Shown here: positions 33,556 through 40,798 of the stretch, piece by piece | How positions within the stretch are numbered: the first letter of the stretch is position 1 | Layout of the letters: each line of letters begins with the position of its first letter | NCBI RefSeq assembly: GCF_003932845.1 | Contig: NZ_RQZH01000024.1 | Location: forward strand, 1 to 41,180 | DNA length: 41,180 nt | Source of the DNA: Prevotella sp. OH937_COT-195 | Lineage (GTDB): Bacteria > Bacteroidota > Bacteroidia > Bacteroidales > Bacteroidaceae | Direction of reading: 5' to 3' | Translations under genes and position numbers: made by a program | Notes under the pieces: model-generated | Databases searched by the model: none | What the model saw: only the letters and a program-made list of their open reading frames with translations | What the model was told of the DNA's origin: nothing

Positions 33556-33587
33556 AGGATGTGTCAAAACAGGCACATCCTCTTTTA
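33556..33587 (+). terminator. Terminator of pnp
   Basis: GAGGATGTG (33556-33564) pairs with CACATCCTC (33575-33583), followed by T4. The core closely resembles the terminator at 26794-26830. Confidence 0.75.
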
Positions 33588-33841
33588 TTAATGAACACTT
33601 TAAAATCAAACCGTCAATAAATCTCTTTGCATAAGTAGGGATTTATTCCCCATCGACCTACACTTGCATGAGTATAACACCGCACCCTACAATTAATTTT
33701 GCCCAAATTGAAAGGCAAGAGATGTGCGAGTTCAGTATAAAAAACTCATCATACATAACACATTTCAGTCATGTTCCCAATGTTGTGAAGATTGAGTTTT
33801 GTTATCCACAACAAGTATTATTCCGTAATTTGTATAGCCTT

Positions 33842-34065
33842 CTAATCTTTTAGACAACCAATTGGTACTACAAGCACACCATCTTTAGGGCGTTTGTATG
33901 CATAGTTACCAACACCGGTGAGAACCATCAAGAATGAAAGTTTCTTCATTTTTGTTGTGTCTCAAAAAACAATCCAAAAGAATTCAAATCACTGATAAGA
34001 TCTTCTGCCCCGAGTCCTAATGCTGCTGTTGCTATGGAAGGAAAGGTTTTGACTCTTTGTGTCAT
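33842..34065 (-). pseudogene. DUF4143-type AAA ATPase, internally deleted relic
   Basis: On the minus strand one frame from 34065 reads VKTFPSIATAALGLGAEDLI, then SDLNSFGLFFE and stops at TGA. A second frame, ATG at 33949 to TAG at 33842-33844, reads MKKLSFLMVLTGVGNYAYKR, then PKDGVLVVPIGCLKD. Both fit consecutive landmarks of Bacteroidota DUF4143 ATPases: the segment before the nuclease-like domain and the extreme C-terminus. Well over a hundred codons are missing between them, plus a frameshift, and nothing of the ATPase domain remains. It is a dead remnant, read from memory of the family, so the family call is moderate. Confidence 0.6.
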
Positions 34066-34180
34066 GATCGATCATGAAAAGGATACTGTTAGACTGTTGA
34101 CTTGCAAGTGTTGTCTTTTCGCAATATTTCGGTTTTTCTATTAGAATTGCCCCCATTGCTTCAAATTTATCAGCAAATGT

Positions 34181-34248
34181 GGCGTTTGGCTTGATTTTGA
34201 TGTGACATTTGGACTGGTTTTAATATGGCATTTGGCTTATTTTGATGT
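34181..34248. repeat. Three-copy 23-bp tandem repeat
   Basis: Copies at 34181-34203 (GGCGTTTGGCTTGATTTTGA...), 34204-34226 and 34227-34248 follow the pattern GRCRTTTGGCTTGRTTTTRA. They lie outside any reading frame. Confidence 0.7.
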
Positions 34249-34462
34249 TATACTTTACGAAAAATAACATTAAGATTTGTCACTCGGATTGGTTGTTTAT
34301 TTGCAACTTTCAAATCGAAGACCAAGAGAAAAGTTAAAATTTCAGACACCAAAAGATGAGTTTTTCAATAAGATATTGTAATTTTGCACTTGCTGGTTGA
34401 CTCTACAGACTCTACGCGCACCCTCACGGATATTCTGCAAAACCTATTTTTTTTGCTTTTTC

Positions 34463-34493
34463 TTGTCATTTTAAGAAAGTTTTATTACCTTTG
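34463..34493 (+). promoter_or_regulatory. Promoter of the BspA-like gene, long leader
   Basis: TTG at 34463-34465, a 20-base spacer and TACCTTTG at 34486-34493 match the consensus. The start near 34500 leaves about 385 bases before the ATG at 34886, with no other -7 box seen in between. Confidence 0.6.
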
Positions 34494-34620
34494 TCCCCGT
34501 ATTATAACGAAGAGAATTTGAATACATCAGAGCGATATAGTTATCCACCGCATTTCTCGATAATATATAAAGATATTTGCGCATTGCAGGAAAAAATCTA
34601 TTTTCCTATAAAATGTGTTG

Positions 34621-34645
34621 AATTATTTGGTAGTTCCAAATAATT
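34621..34645 (+). promoter_or_regulatory. Hairpin in the BspA-like gene leader
   Basis: AATTATTTGG and CCAAATAATT form a perfect 10-bp stem with loop TAGTT. Weaker palindromes lie at about 34743-34758 (GGATTTTCGAAGATCC) and about 34800-34820. Together they suggest a structured leader; no known riboswitch pattern was recognised. Confidence 0.4.
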
Positions 34646-34885
34646 TGATACTCTCTCTCATAGGCACTACTGGTGTAACTACTTTTTAAAATATTTTTGC
34701 ATACGCGCGCGTACAGCGTGCCGAAACACCAATAGGAATATGGATTTTCGAAGATCCTTGTTCTTGATTTTTTGTGTCCGTATGTTAGATTTCTATTATA
34801 GATTTAATCCAAGGATTTATATCAAAAACGTTTGTTAAATCCATTGAGAGTTATTCAATATTTCTAATTTAAATATATAAACAAA

Positions 34886-36481
34886 ATGAAACAATTAAGA
34901 TTTTTATTGTTATTATTGTTGATGTCGGCACTGTCCATAACCATGGATGCCGCCAACAATAACGACCGGTTTACGGTAAATGGTATTACCTATCGTATTT
35001 CCAACATTACTGCTCACGAAGTAGATTTCGAAGGTACAAATAAATCAGGAAATATAGTTATTCCTCAAACTGTTAAAGACTCGGTAAACATTGAATGGAA
35101 GGTAATCTCTGTGTATTATGGCAAATGTCCTAACATGACAAGTGTAACAATACCAAATACAGTTAGAAAAATTTATGAAGGTGCATTCGGTGATTCAAAA
35201 TTGACAAGTATTACGATCCCCCAATCGGTTACGGAAATCGAAGATGGTGTTTTTTCAAATTGCACGTCACTTACGGAAATAAATGTAGCAAGTGGAAATA
35301 CCTCTTTTTATTCTCATGAAGGTGTTCTCTATGGAAAAAACAATGGCACCCCCAAAAGATTAATACAATATCCTATTGCTAAGACCGGGGGTACTTACAG
35401 TGTTCCTGAGGGGGTGGTATCAATAGCCAAGCGTGCTTTTCAGGCATGTAAATTCTTGAAGACATTGTCTCTTCCTAAATCCCTCTCCAATATAGAAAAG
35501 GACTTGGTTTCCTCTTGGGCGCAAGAGGTTTCTCCATTTGTCTATAGTTGGTCTATTTCAAAAATAGAAGTTGCTGCAGGCAATACTACATACAAGAGTG
35601 TAGATGGTGTAGTGTTGACTGCCGATGGAAAACAACTCGTTGTATGTCCTGTTGGAAAAACGGGAGATGTCAATGGTCTCTATACCATTCCTAATGGAGT
35701 AGAAATTATAACTAATGTAGCATTCAGTACCAACATTAAGATTAAAAAACTGATATTCCCTACAACGTTGAAAGAAATAAAACCTTATGCATTTTATCGC
35801 TGCTATGAACTTATGACTGTTACTATTCCCAAGAGCGTTACAGAAATTGGTGTTTCAGCTTTTTCTGCTTGCGAAAAATTGACAGAAATCAACGTGGAAA
35901 ATGGGAACAGCAAATACGACTCATACAATGGTGTACTTTACAATGCCTCAGGCACCGAGTTGCTTAATTGCCCGGCAGGAAAGACTGGTGAATATACTAC
36001 CAAAGCATCTACCATTACTATTAAGGAGGGAGCTTTCTCTCTTTGCAAAAAAATAACCAAAGTGACTGTTTCCAACAAGGTGCAGGCTATTGAAAGTGCT
36101 GCTTTCAATAGCACGGAAGCAATGAAGCAAATCGTTTTTGCAACCACATCTTCATTGAAAGAAATCAAGGGAGATAAAGTTTTTACAAGTTCTGGAATTG
36201 AAAAAATAGACTTGCCAGCTTCATTGGAAGTCATAGGCGAAGGAGTCTTTAACAGTGCTAAGAAGTTGAAAGAAGTAACTATTGCAGCCAACTCCAATTT
36301 ACAAAAGATAGAAAACTTAGCTTTTTATCATGCAGAAAATCTCACCTCCTTCAAATTTCTTGGTTCTTGTAAATTGCAAACTATTGGCAGCAACGCCTTT
36401 GCACAAGCCAAGAAACTGCAATCGTTTGCCTTCCCAAAGTCGGTTACAAAAATTGGACAAAGTGCTTTCAATGGTTGCTAA
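34886..36481 (+). CDS. BspA-like LRR protein, N-terminal half (split by stop codon)
   Basis: 531 residues, signal peptide ending about LSITMDAA. LRR_5/BspA repeats run through (VTIPNTVRKIYEGAFGDSKL, ITIPQSVTEIEDGVFSNCTS), interrupted by insert modules of the type GNT-x-Y-x-S-DGV-LY-N...L-CP-GKTG-x-Y. The frame stops at TAA (36479-36481) inside a repeat (SAFNGC-stop-SM) and continues in the same frame at 36485. One base change, AAA to TAA, explains it. The full protein would be about 1117 residues, a surface adhesin candidate. This half is more AT-rich than the second. The promoter lies about 390 bases upstream. Confidence 0.85.
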   Translation: MKQLRFLLLLLLMSALSITMDAANNNDRFTVNGITYRISNITAHEVDFEGTNKSGNIVIPQTVKDSVNIEWKVISVYYGKCPNMTSVTIPNTVRKIYEGAFGDSKLTSITIPQSVTEIEDGVFSNCTSLTEINVASGNTSFYSHEGVLYGKNNGTPKRLIQYPIAKTGGTYSVPEGVVSIAKRAFQACKFLKTLSLPKSLSNIEKDLVSSWAQEVSPFVYSWSISKIEVAAGNTTYKSVDGVVLTADGKQLVVCPVGKTGDVNGLYTIPNGVEIITNVAFSTNIKIKKLIFPTTLKEIKPYAFYRCYELMTVTIPKSVTEIGVSAFSACEKLTEINVENGNSKYDSYNGVLYNASGTELLNCPAGKTGEYTTKASTITIKEGAFSLCKKITKVTVSNKVQAIESAAFNSTEAMKQIVFATTSSLKEIKGDKVFTSSGIEKIDLPASLEVIGEGVFNSAKKLKEVTIAANSNLQKIENLAFYHAENLTSFKFLGSCKLQTIGSNAFAQAKKLQSFAFPKSVTKIGQSAFNGC

Positions 36482-36484
36482 AGC

Positions 36485-38236
36485 ATGACAACTGCAACTT
36501 TTGACGATAATTCCATACTCGAAACTATCGGTAGTGCGGCATTTCAGAATTGTGGTTTGGAGAGTATATCAATAGGCAAGAAAGTGAAAACCATCGAACA
36601 GTCGGCATTCAACAGTTGCCACAAGCTGAAAACGGTGAACATCCCTGCCTCTACGACAAGCGTTGATCCACGTGCGTTCCAGTTCTGCGGTAGCCTGAAA
36701 GCCATTAACGTGGATAAGGGAAACGCAACAAATTCGAGCGTGGATGGTTTCTTCATGAGTAAGAACAAGGAGAAACTCGTCATCTTCCCTCCCGGCAAGG
36801 CAAGTACCTATTACACCATGTTGCCTCCGACGATTAAGGAAATCGGTGATTACGCTTTCTATTACATCCAGAATTTGGAAAATGTTACCATTCCAAAACT
36901 TGTAAACAAGATTGGCAAGCACGCGTTCGACATGTGCAAGAAACTTGATGCCATAGCATTCTTGGGAGAGCACCCCATACCTGCTGCCAATGTTGATGAA
37001 ACAGCATTTTATGCTCCCAACATCGACAAGACAAAGATTGCCATTTGTGTGCGTGAGAATGCTTACAACGAATATAAGGTTAACACGCTTTGGAATCAGT
37101 TTGGCGTTATAACCAAGTCGTTCAAGGTAAATGCCGACGGCAACGGCAACGTGGAATACTTCCCACTGTCGAGAAAGGCAGTCTCGCTGGTCGATGTGCA
37201 AAGCGATGTCTTTACATTGGTAGTGCTCAAAACTGTAAAAGACGCAGCCAACAACAAGGACTACATAGTCAAACTGATTGCCGACTATGCCTTTGATGCT
37301 TGTAAGACCAATGTAAACGAAGTGGTAGTAAAAGCAGACATAGACTATATAGGTATAAAAGCTTTCTTGAAGCATAACAATACTACAACTGTGAAAAATG
37401 TATTTTTCATAGGCAAGACTCCGGCAGTGGATTTGAGTTCTGTGAAATGGGAACTGACCAATGGGGCAGACGTGGAGTTTACCACACAAAAGATCTACGT
37501 CAAGAAGAGTGTGGAGAGTGTATATAAGAAGGCTTGGAAAAAATATGCCAACAAGATAAGTTATAAGATTCCGGACGTTAAAATTGGCACAAAATACGGT
37601 ACGTTCGCAGGTGAGTTTGACGCGGATTTCTCTGAATATAAGAGAGAAAAAGGAAACACTGATGTTGCCGCATTTGTGGCAGGCAACAAACTGTCTCTGG
37701 GATCGGGCGACTACGGCACAAGTACACATCATGTGCATATGCTCAGCATTGACAAGAAAGGCGGTGTGGCAGAATCTTACGGATACGTGCCTGCCAACAC
37801 AGGCGTACTGCTAAAGGTACTCGACAAGGAAAGCACTGATACGGATTTCTTTTACACCATCGGTGAGAAGGACAACAAGACATACACTGTTACAGAAAAC
37901 ATCATGTATGGCGTGACAATAAAAGACCAACGTGTGGATGCTTCTGCCACGAGCCCGGTATATGTGATGCAAGGTGGTATTTTCCGCAAGGTAACCTCTG
38001 TCATCAACAAATTTCCGGTACACAGGGCGTACATGAAAATTGCCAACTTGCCAGCAGGCGCAAAACTCATGTTCGACTTTGACGAAATAGACGGCTTGAC
38101 AACTGGTATTGAAACCATCGCAGAAGACAATGCTACGAATGCCGACAATGTCTATTACAACCTGAACGGTCAGTGTGTTGAAAATCCGCAGCATGGAGTC
38201 TATATTCACAATGGAAAGAAAGTAATCATTAAATAA
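36485..38236 (+). CDS. BspA-like LRR protein, C-terminal half (split by stop codon)
   Basis: 583 residues in the same frame as the preceding half, separated only by TAA AGC. It has no signal peptide of its own, starting in mid-repeat (MTTATFDDNSILETIGSAAF), so if made separately (reinitiation at the ATG at 36485 is possible) it would stay inside the cell. Repeats continue to about residue 190, followed by beta domains and a sorting tail, VYYNLNGQCVENPQHGVYIH then GKKVIIK. Restoring one codon gives a complete exported protein. Real nonsense mutation, read-through, or sequence error are all possible. Confidence 0.82.
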   Translation: MTTATFDDNSILETIGSAAFQNCGLESISIGKKVKTIEQSAFNSCHKLKTVNIPASTTSVDPRAFQFCGSLKAINVDKGNATNSSVDGFFMSKNKEKLVIFPPGKASTYYTMLPPTIKEIGDYAFYYIQNLENVTIPKLVNKIGKHAFDMCKKLDAIAFLGEHPIPAANVDETAFYAPNIDKTKIAICVRENAYNEYKVNTLWNQFGVITKSFKVNADGNGNVEYFPLSRKAVSLVDVQSDVFTLVVLKTVKDAANNKDYIVKLIADYAFDACKTNVNEVVVKADIDYIGIKAFLKHNNTTTVKNVFFIGKTPAVDLSSVKWELTNGADVEFTTQKIYVKKSVESVYKKAWKKYANKISYKIPDVKIGTKYGTFAGEFDADFSEYKREKGNTDVAAFVAGNKLSLGSGDYGTSTHHVHMLSIDKKGGVAESYGYVPANTGVLLKVLDKESTDTDFFYTIGEKDNKTYTVTENIMYGVTIKDQRVDASATSPVYVMQGGIFRKVTSVINKFPVHRAYMKIANLPAGAKLMFDFDEIDGLTTGIETIAEDNATNADNVYYNLNGQCVENPQHGVYIHNGKKVIIK

Positions 38237-38247
38237 GAAAACGAATT

Positions 38248-38445
38248 ATGGAAAAGAAACAGTATATACAACCCGGAACCAAAATTATACGCCTGAAACC
38301 GGAAGGTCTTATGATTACTGCGAGTCCGGGTGTCGGTGGAGACTACAATCCCAATCAGCCCATAGAGGCAAAGCCCGAAGTCTTTGACGAGGAAGATGAG
38401 GAATTAGAATACCGAAAGGGTGGAATGAATCTCTGGGAAGAATAG
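38248..38445 (+). CDS. Small protein of unknown function (65 aa)
   Basis: It begins 11 bases after the BspA-like gene and ends before a hairpin, so the two share a transcript. Sequence: MEKKQYIQPGTKIIRLKPEG, then LMITASPGVGGDYNPNQPIE and a strongly acidic end (FDEEDEELEYR). There is no signal peptide or membrane helix. From memory, similar short proteins with a YIQP...SPGVGG core occur in Prevotella and Bacteroides, often without annotation. Possibilities include a chaperone or accessory of the exported protein, or a peptide precursor; none is shown. Confidence 0.65.
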   Translation: MEKKQYIQPGTKIIRLKPEGLMITASPGVGGDYNPNQPIEAKPEVFDEEDEELEYRKGGMNLWEE

Positions 38446-38450
38446 AATAG

Positions 38451-38499
38451 ACAGGAAGCGGTGTTCCGATGAGTATTTATTTGTGGGACACCGCCCTGT
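38451..38499 (+). terminator. Hairpin after the BspA-like operon
   Basis: ACAGG-AA-GCGGTGTTCC (38452-38467) pairs with GGGACACCGC-CCTGT (38485-38499), about 15 bp in two blocks. Only short T runs follow, so termination strength is uncertain. Confidence 0.5.
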
Positions 38500-38672
38500 T
38501 GTTCCTAATAATAGGACACTATTGGATTTTCAGGACTTACAGCTCAGTTTTGTTGTGTGAATTGGCTATTTTTATCGCTATTTCGACTAAAATGTGCCAA
38601 TATTGGCATGTTTTAATCGTGGCTGTTTGACTAATTGAATAAATACCTTTGCATTACCAAAAAGCGCCATTG

Positions 38673-38828
38673 GTACGTGAGTTCGGGATAAGATCCATTA
38701 AAAAGAGTTCTAACTGTCTCGTTTTTTACATGTACCGGCAATGCTTGTGGTTTGTTCTCAAAGAAACAATATGCACTAAGTGCCGAGAACAGATTCTTTA
38801 TGAAGTTATGCACAGACCTATGTCGTGA
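38673..38828 (-). mobile_element. IS982-family transposase 3' end remnant
   Basis: On the minus strand 38828 down reads SRHRSVHNFIKNLFSALSAY then CFFENKPQALPVHVKN, clearly homologous to the end of the transposase at 1-374 (SRHRSIHNFIMNLCSAPAAY). The normal stop is lost, so the frame runs on through the IS terminus TTATCCCGAACTCACGTAC (plus 38673-38691). Everything upstream of the SRHRS block is missing. Confidence 0.75.
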
Positions 38829-38841
38829 ATTATAATCCGCA

Positions 38842-38899
38842 AAACGAAGCGTTCCGAAAAAATGAAACGAAGCGTTCTGTCTTGTAAAACGAAATGTTC
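38842..38899. repeat. Three iteron-like repeats AAACGAAGCGTTC
   Basis: AAACGAAGCGTTC occurs at 38842-38854 and 38865-38877, and AAACGAAATGTTC at 38887-38899. The spacings are 23 and 22 bases, about two DNA turns, so all lie on one face. The core AACG-AAG-CGTT is a palindrome with a three-base centre, as expected for a dimeric DNA-binding protein. Confidence 0.6.
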
Positions 38900-38925
38900 T
38901 TTTTTTGAGCCCCCCTCACAACGAA

Positions 38926-38953
38926 AAACGCCCCAAATTTCTCTGGGGCGTTT
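38926..38953 (-). terminator. Terminator of the right-end cassette
   Basis: AAACGCCCCA (38926-38935) pairs perfectly with TGGGGCGTTT (38944-38953). On the minus strand a T5 tract follows, ending the leftward cassette 22 bases after its last gene. Confidence 0.8.
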
Positions 38954-38974
38954 CTTGTTTCTTATCATTCTTTT

Positions 38975-39613
38975 TCAAACATTCAAGTCAAACTTCACAA
39001 TCTCATCACCATTAAGCAGCAACCTTGTTTGTTCCAAATTATTCTCGTATATGTGTACGTTTCCGAGATTCAGCGTTATATTCTTCAGCGGTATGTCAAT
39101 CTGTCGGGACATCAAATAGAGATGATAGATGTCTGCCGGAAGACCTAAATTCGCATCTGAACTTCGCTGATAGGCGGAGACGACCAGTTCCCCACCGTCT
39201 ATCTGAAACTGTACAAGGCTGAGGCATGGTGCCTGATTACTCTCCGCCCCTGTCTCTCCCAAGAACAGCACATAATTCTTGCTGTTGCGCCTTTCCCTAT
39301 TTATCTTCTCGATGAGCGGCGGAAGCTTCTCAAAATAGGTCGGGTAACTATTGACAAGCACGGAACCGCAATAGTCCCACCAGTTTATGCCTGCATCTCG
39401 GTATCGCTCCACATTTCGCTCAACCTGCATAAACAGTTCCAGTTCATTCCTCAATTTCTTGCGTGCAATTCCATGGCTCTCGAAGATGTCGAGCAGGTCG
39501 GCAGGTGTCAGCGACAACTGCTCATTCAGAAGGTAGTGGATATTGCCCTTCCTGTTTTGTTGGACCTTTCCTGAAGCCAGTATCTTTTCAAGCGTATGAT
39601 AGTATTTGTTCAT
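38975..39613 (-). CDS. Thymidylate-synthase-like enzyme, probable dCMP specificity
   Basis: 212 residues from the ATG at 39613; an ATG at 39649 would overlap the methyltransferase gene. It aligns with ThyA throughout: YYHTLEKILASGKVQQNRKG, LRNELELFMQVERNVERYRD, then the catalytic Cys in QAPCLSLVQFQIDGG (Cys130), QRSSDANLGLPADIYHLYL (150-166) and GNVHIYENN (His187, Tyr189). Where ThyA has Asn in GLPFN, this has Asp161 in GLPAD, the change that turns the enzyme from dUMP to dCMP in dCMP (hydroxy)methylases such as T4 gp42. It is shorter than ThyA (about 264), and the Arg pair of DSRR reads NSKN. Last gene of the cassette. Confidence 0.75.
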   Translation of the reverse strand: MNKYYHTLEKILASGKVQQNRKGNIHYLLNEQLSLTPADLLDIFESHGIARKKLRNELELFMQVERNVERYRDAGINWWDYCGSVLVNSYPTYFEKLPPLIEKINRERRNSKNYVLFLGETGAESNQAPCLSLVQFQIDGGELVVSAYQRSSDANLGLPADIYHLYLMSRQIDIPLKNITLNLGNVHIYENNLEQTRLLLNGDEIVKFDLNV

Positions 39614-39638
39614 AATTCCAATGGTATTTGAAAGCCGT

Positions 39639-40493
39639 TTAAACAGCATCTGTATAAAGCATAATATCTGTATAGGAAGAGTTGTAATTCATGCGGGCAT
39701 TGAACTCCCTGCGCTGGCAGTTCTCAAACGGGTTGCCGATCAGTTTATGCTTTCCTATCCATTCACACAGTTCCACGATAGAGGACTTGTTAGAGGTGAA
39801 ATAGATAAAGCGGTGACCTGCGAGCACGGTCAGCACATTGAGGTAATCTGACATTTTCCAATACATTTTATAAGTTTGGGCATCAGTGCTCAGGTATGGA
39901 GGATCAACAATGAACACGACATTCGGAACGTCCTTGTATTTTTCAAAAAGTGTCTTGTAGTCGCAGGAGGTTATTGTCAGCCCTGCAAGATAATCCGGGC
40001 AAGGTGGATAATCCGAAGCCTTGATGTTGTTGTAAAGCGTTTCTTTTTCCAAGTCAGAGAAATTTGTCGCATATTTCATTGAGAATAGAACTGATGATGA
40101 CAGCGTTATGTAGTCTATGTAACCATAGTCCCTTTCATATTTTCTTATACATGACAGCACACGTTCCCTTGACTGCCCCAAGATGGCCTTGTGTTTTGGC
40201 ACATCTATCATTCCTCTCAGTTCCGCCAGCAGGGCGTTGGTAATGGGCAGAGCGTCCAAACGCTGTCGATAACCGTCAAAATCGTTATACACAACAGTGG
40301 AATTGGGCTTCTGGCACTTTGTTATATGCGACAGCAGACCACTGCCACCAAACAAATCCACGAAAGTCGTACCGTCAGGAAACTGCTGGAGCACCTTGAT
40401 GTACTCCTTGGCAAACATCCGTTTCTGTCCCTGAAATGGAAGCGGTGCCGAAAGGTATTGTTTTCTCATTGTCTCACTAAATTGATACGGCAA
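39639..40493 (-). CDS. Dam-like (D12 class) DNA adenine-N6 methyltransferase
   Basis: 284 residues. SAM-binding starts with PLPFQGQK (17-24) and FVDLFGGSG (44-52), and the catalytic motif is DPPY (197-200) in VVFIVDPPYLSTD. Order and spacing are those of alpha-class Dam/D12 enzymes. Target sequence is unknown; no restriction enzyme is nearby, so it looks like a lone methyltransferase, as is common in phages. It lies between the small HTH gene (42-base gap) and the thymidylate-synthase-like gene, all leftward, so it is part of one DNA-modification cassette. Confidence 0.88.
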   Translation of the reverse strand: MPYQFSETMRKQYLSAPLPFQGQKRMFAKEYIKVLQQFPDGTTFVDLFGGSGLLSHITKCQKPNSTVVYNDFDGYRQRLDALPITNALLAELRGMIDVPKHKAILGQSRERVLSCIRKYERDYGYIDYITLSSSVLFSMKYATNFSDLEKETLYNNIKASDYPPCPDYLAGLTITSCDYKTLFEKYKDVPNVVFIVDPPYLSTDAQTYKMYWKMSDYLNVLTVLAGHRFIYFTSNKSSIVELCEWIGKHKLIGNPFENCQRREFNARMNYNSSYTDIMLYTDAV

Positions 40494-40535
40494 AGTTCGT
40501 CATATTCAGTTAGGTGTAAGAACTTTTGCGCCAAA

Positions 40536-40775
40536 TCATACTGCAGACATCTTACAGTCGCTTTTGAAGCGTTTTATAAGCCCATACACCTTACGCTCGC
40601 TTATGGCATATTTGTCAGACAGGCATGCCACAATATATGACACCTTCTCGCCATTCTCAAGTAATGTGCTATAGTCATTGTACAAGTCCACAAATTGCTC
40701 ATCTTCCAGACGAATTCCCGCTATTTTTAGCCTTTTTATCAACTCCCTGTTAAATTTCAACACCTTCATATTCAC
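40536..40775 (-). CDS. Small HTH protein of phage type
   Basis: 79 residues: MNMKVLKFNRELIKRLKIAG, then EDEQFVDLYNDYSTLLENGE, then a predicted helix-turn-helix in KVSYIVACLSDKYAISERKV and YGLIKRF. The layout recalls small Mor/C-like activators of transposable phages and HTH proteins of Bacteroidales mobile elements, but no family is certain. It is the first gene of the leftward cassette, so it may control it and perhaps the divergent RNA that starts about 25 bases away. Confidence 0.55.
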   Translation of the reverse strand: MNMKVLKFNRELIKRLKIAGIRLEDEQFVDLYNDYSTLLENGEKVSYIVACLSDKYAISERKVYGLIKRFKSDCKMSAV

Positions 40776-40784
40776 AAAATTTTG

Positions 40785-40792
40785 TATCTTTG
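40785..40792 (+). promoter_or_regulatory. -7 box for the divergent RNA-like element
   Basis: TATCTTTG is a perfect -7 consensus, preceded by TTTG only four bases earlier and lacking a clear -33 element at 19-21 bases. The start would be near 40799. Confidence 0.45.
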
Positions 40793-40798
40793 CAACGT

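Larger units (their letters stand above)
33588..34885. other. 1.3-kb gene-poor stretch before the BspA-like gene
   Basis: AT-rich. It holds the DUF4143 ATPase relic (33842-34065), the tandem repeat (34181-34248), a repeat of the 31 kb segment (34383-34409), the promoter at 34463-34493 and leader hairpins. A small frame at 33668-33853 has no features and is not called. Confidence 0.5.
38446..38974. other. Intergenic stretch between BspA operon and right-end cassette
   Basis: It contains the hairpin at 38451-38499, the IS982 relic at 38673-38828, the iteron-like array at 38842-38899 and the terminator at 38926-38953. The stretch 38500-38672 shows nothing recognisable. Confidence 0.5.

Noticed and set aside
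33668..33853. A 61-residue plus-strand frame
   Set aside because: No ribosome site, signal or family; its end overlaps the DUF4143 relic on the other strand.
34181..34248. CRISPR array
   Set aside because: The three units adjoin directly with no spacers, and no cas genes are present.
36569..37738. A 389-residue open frame on the minus strand
   Set aside because: Antisense to the second half of the BspA-like gene, with no start signals or family.
38248..38445. RiPP precursor with a biosynthesis cluster
   Set aside because: No radical-SAM, cyclodehydratase or peptidase-exporter gene is near, so only an unknown small protein is called.
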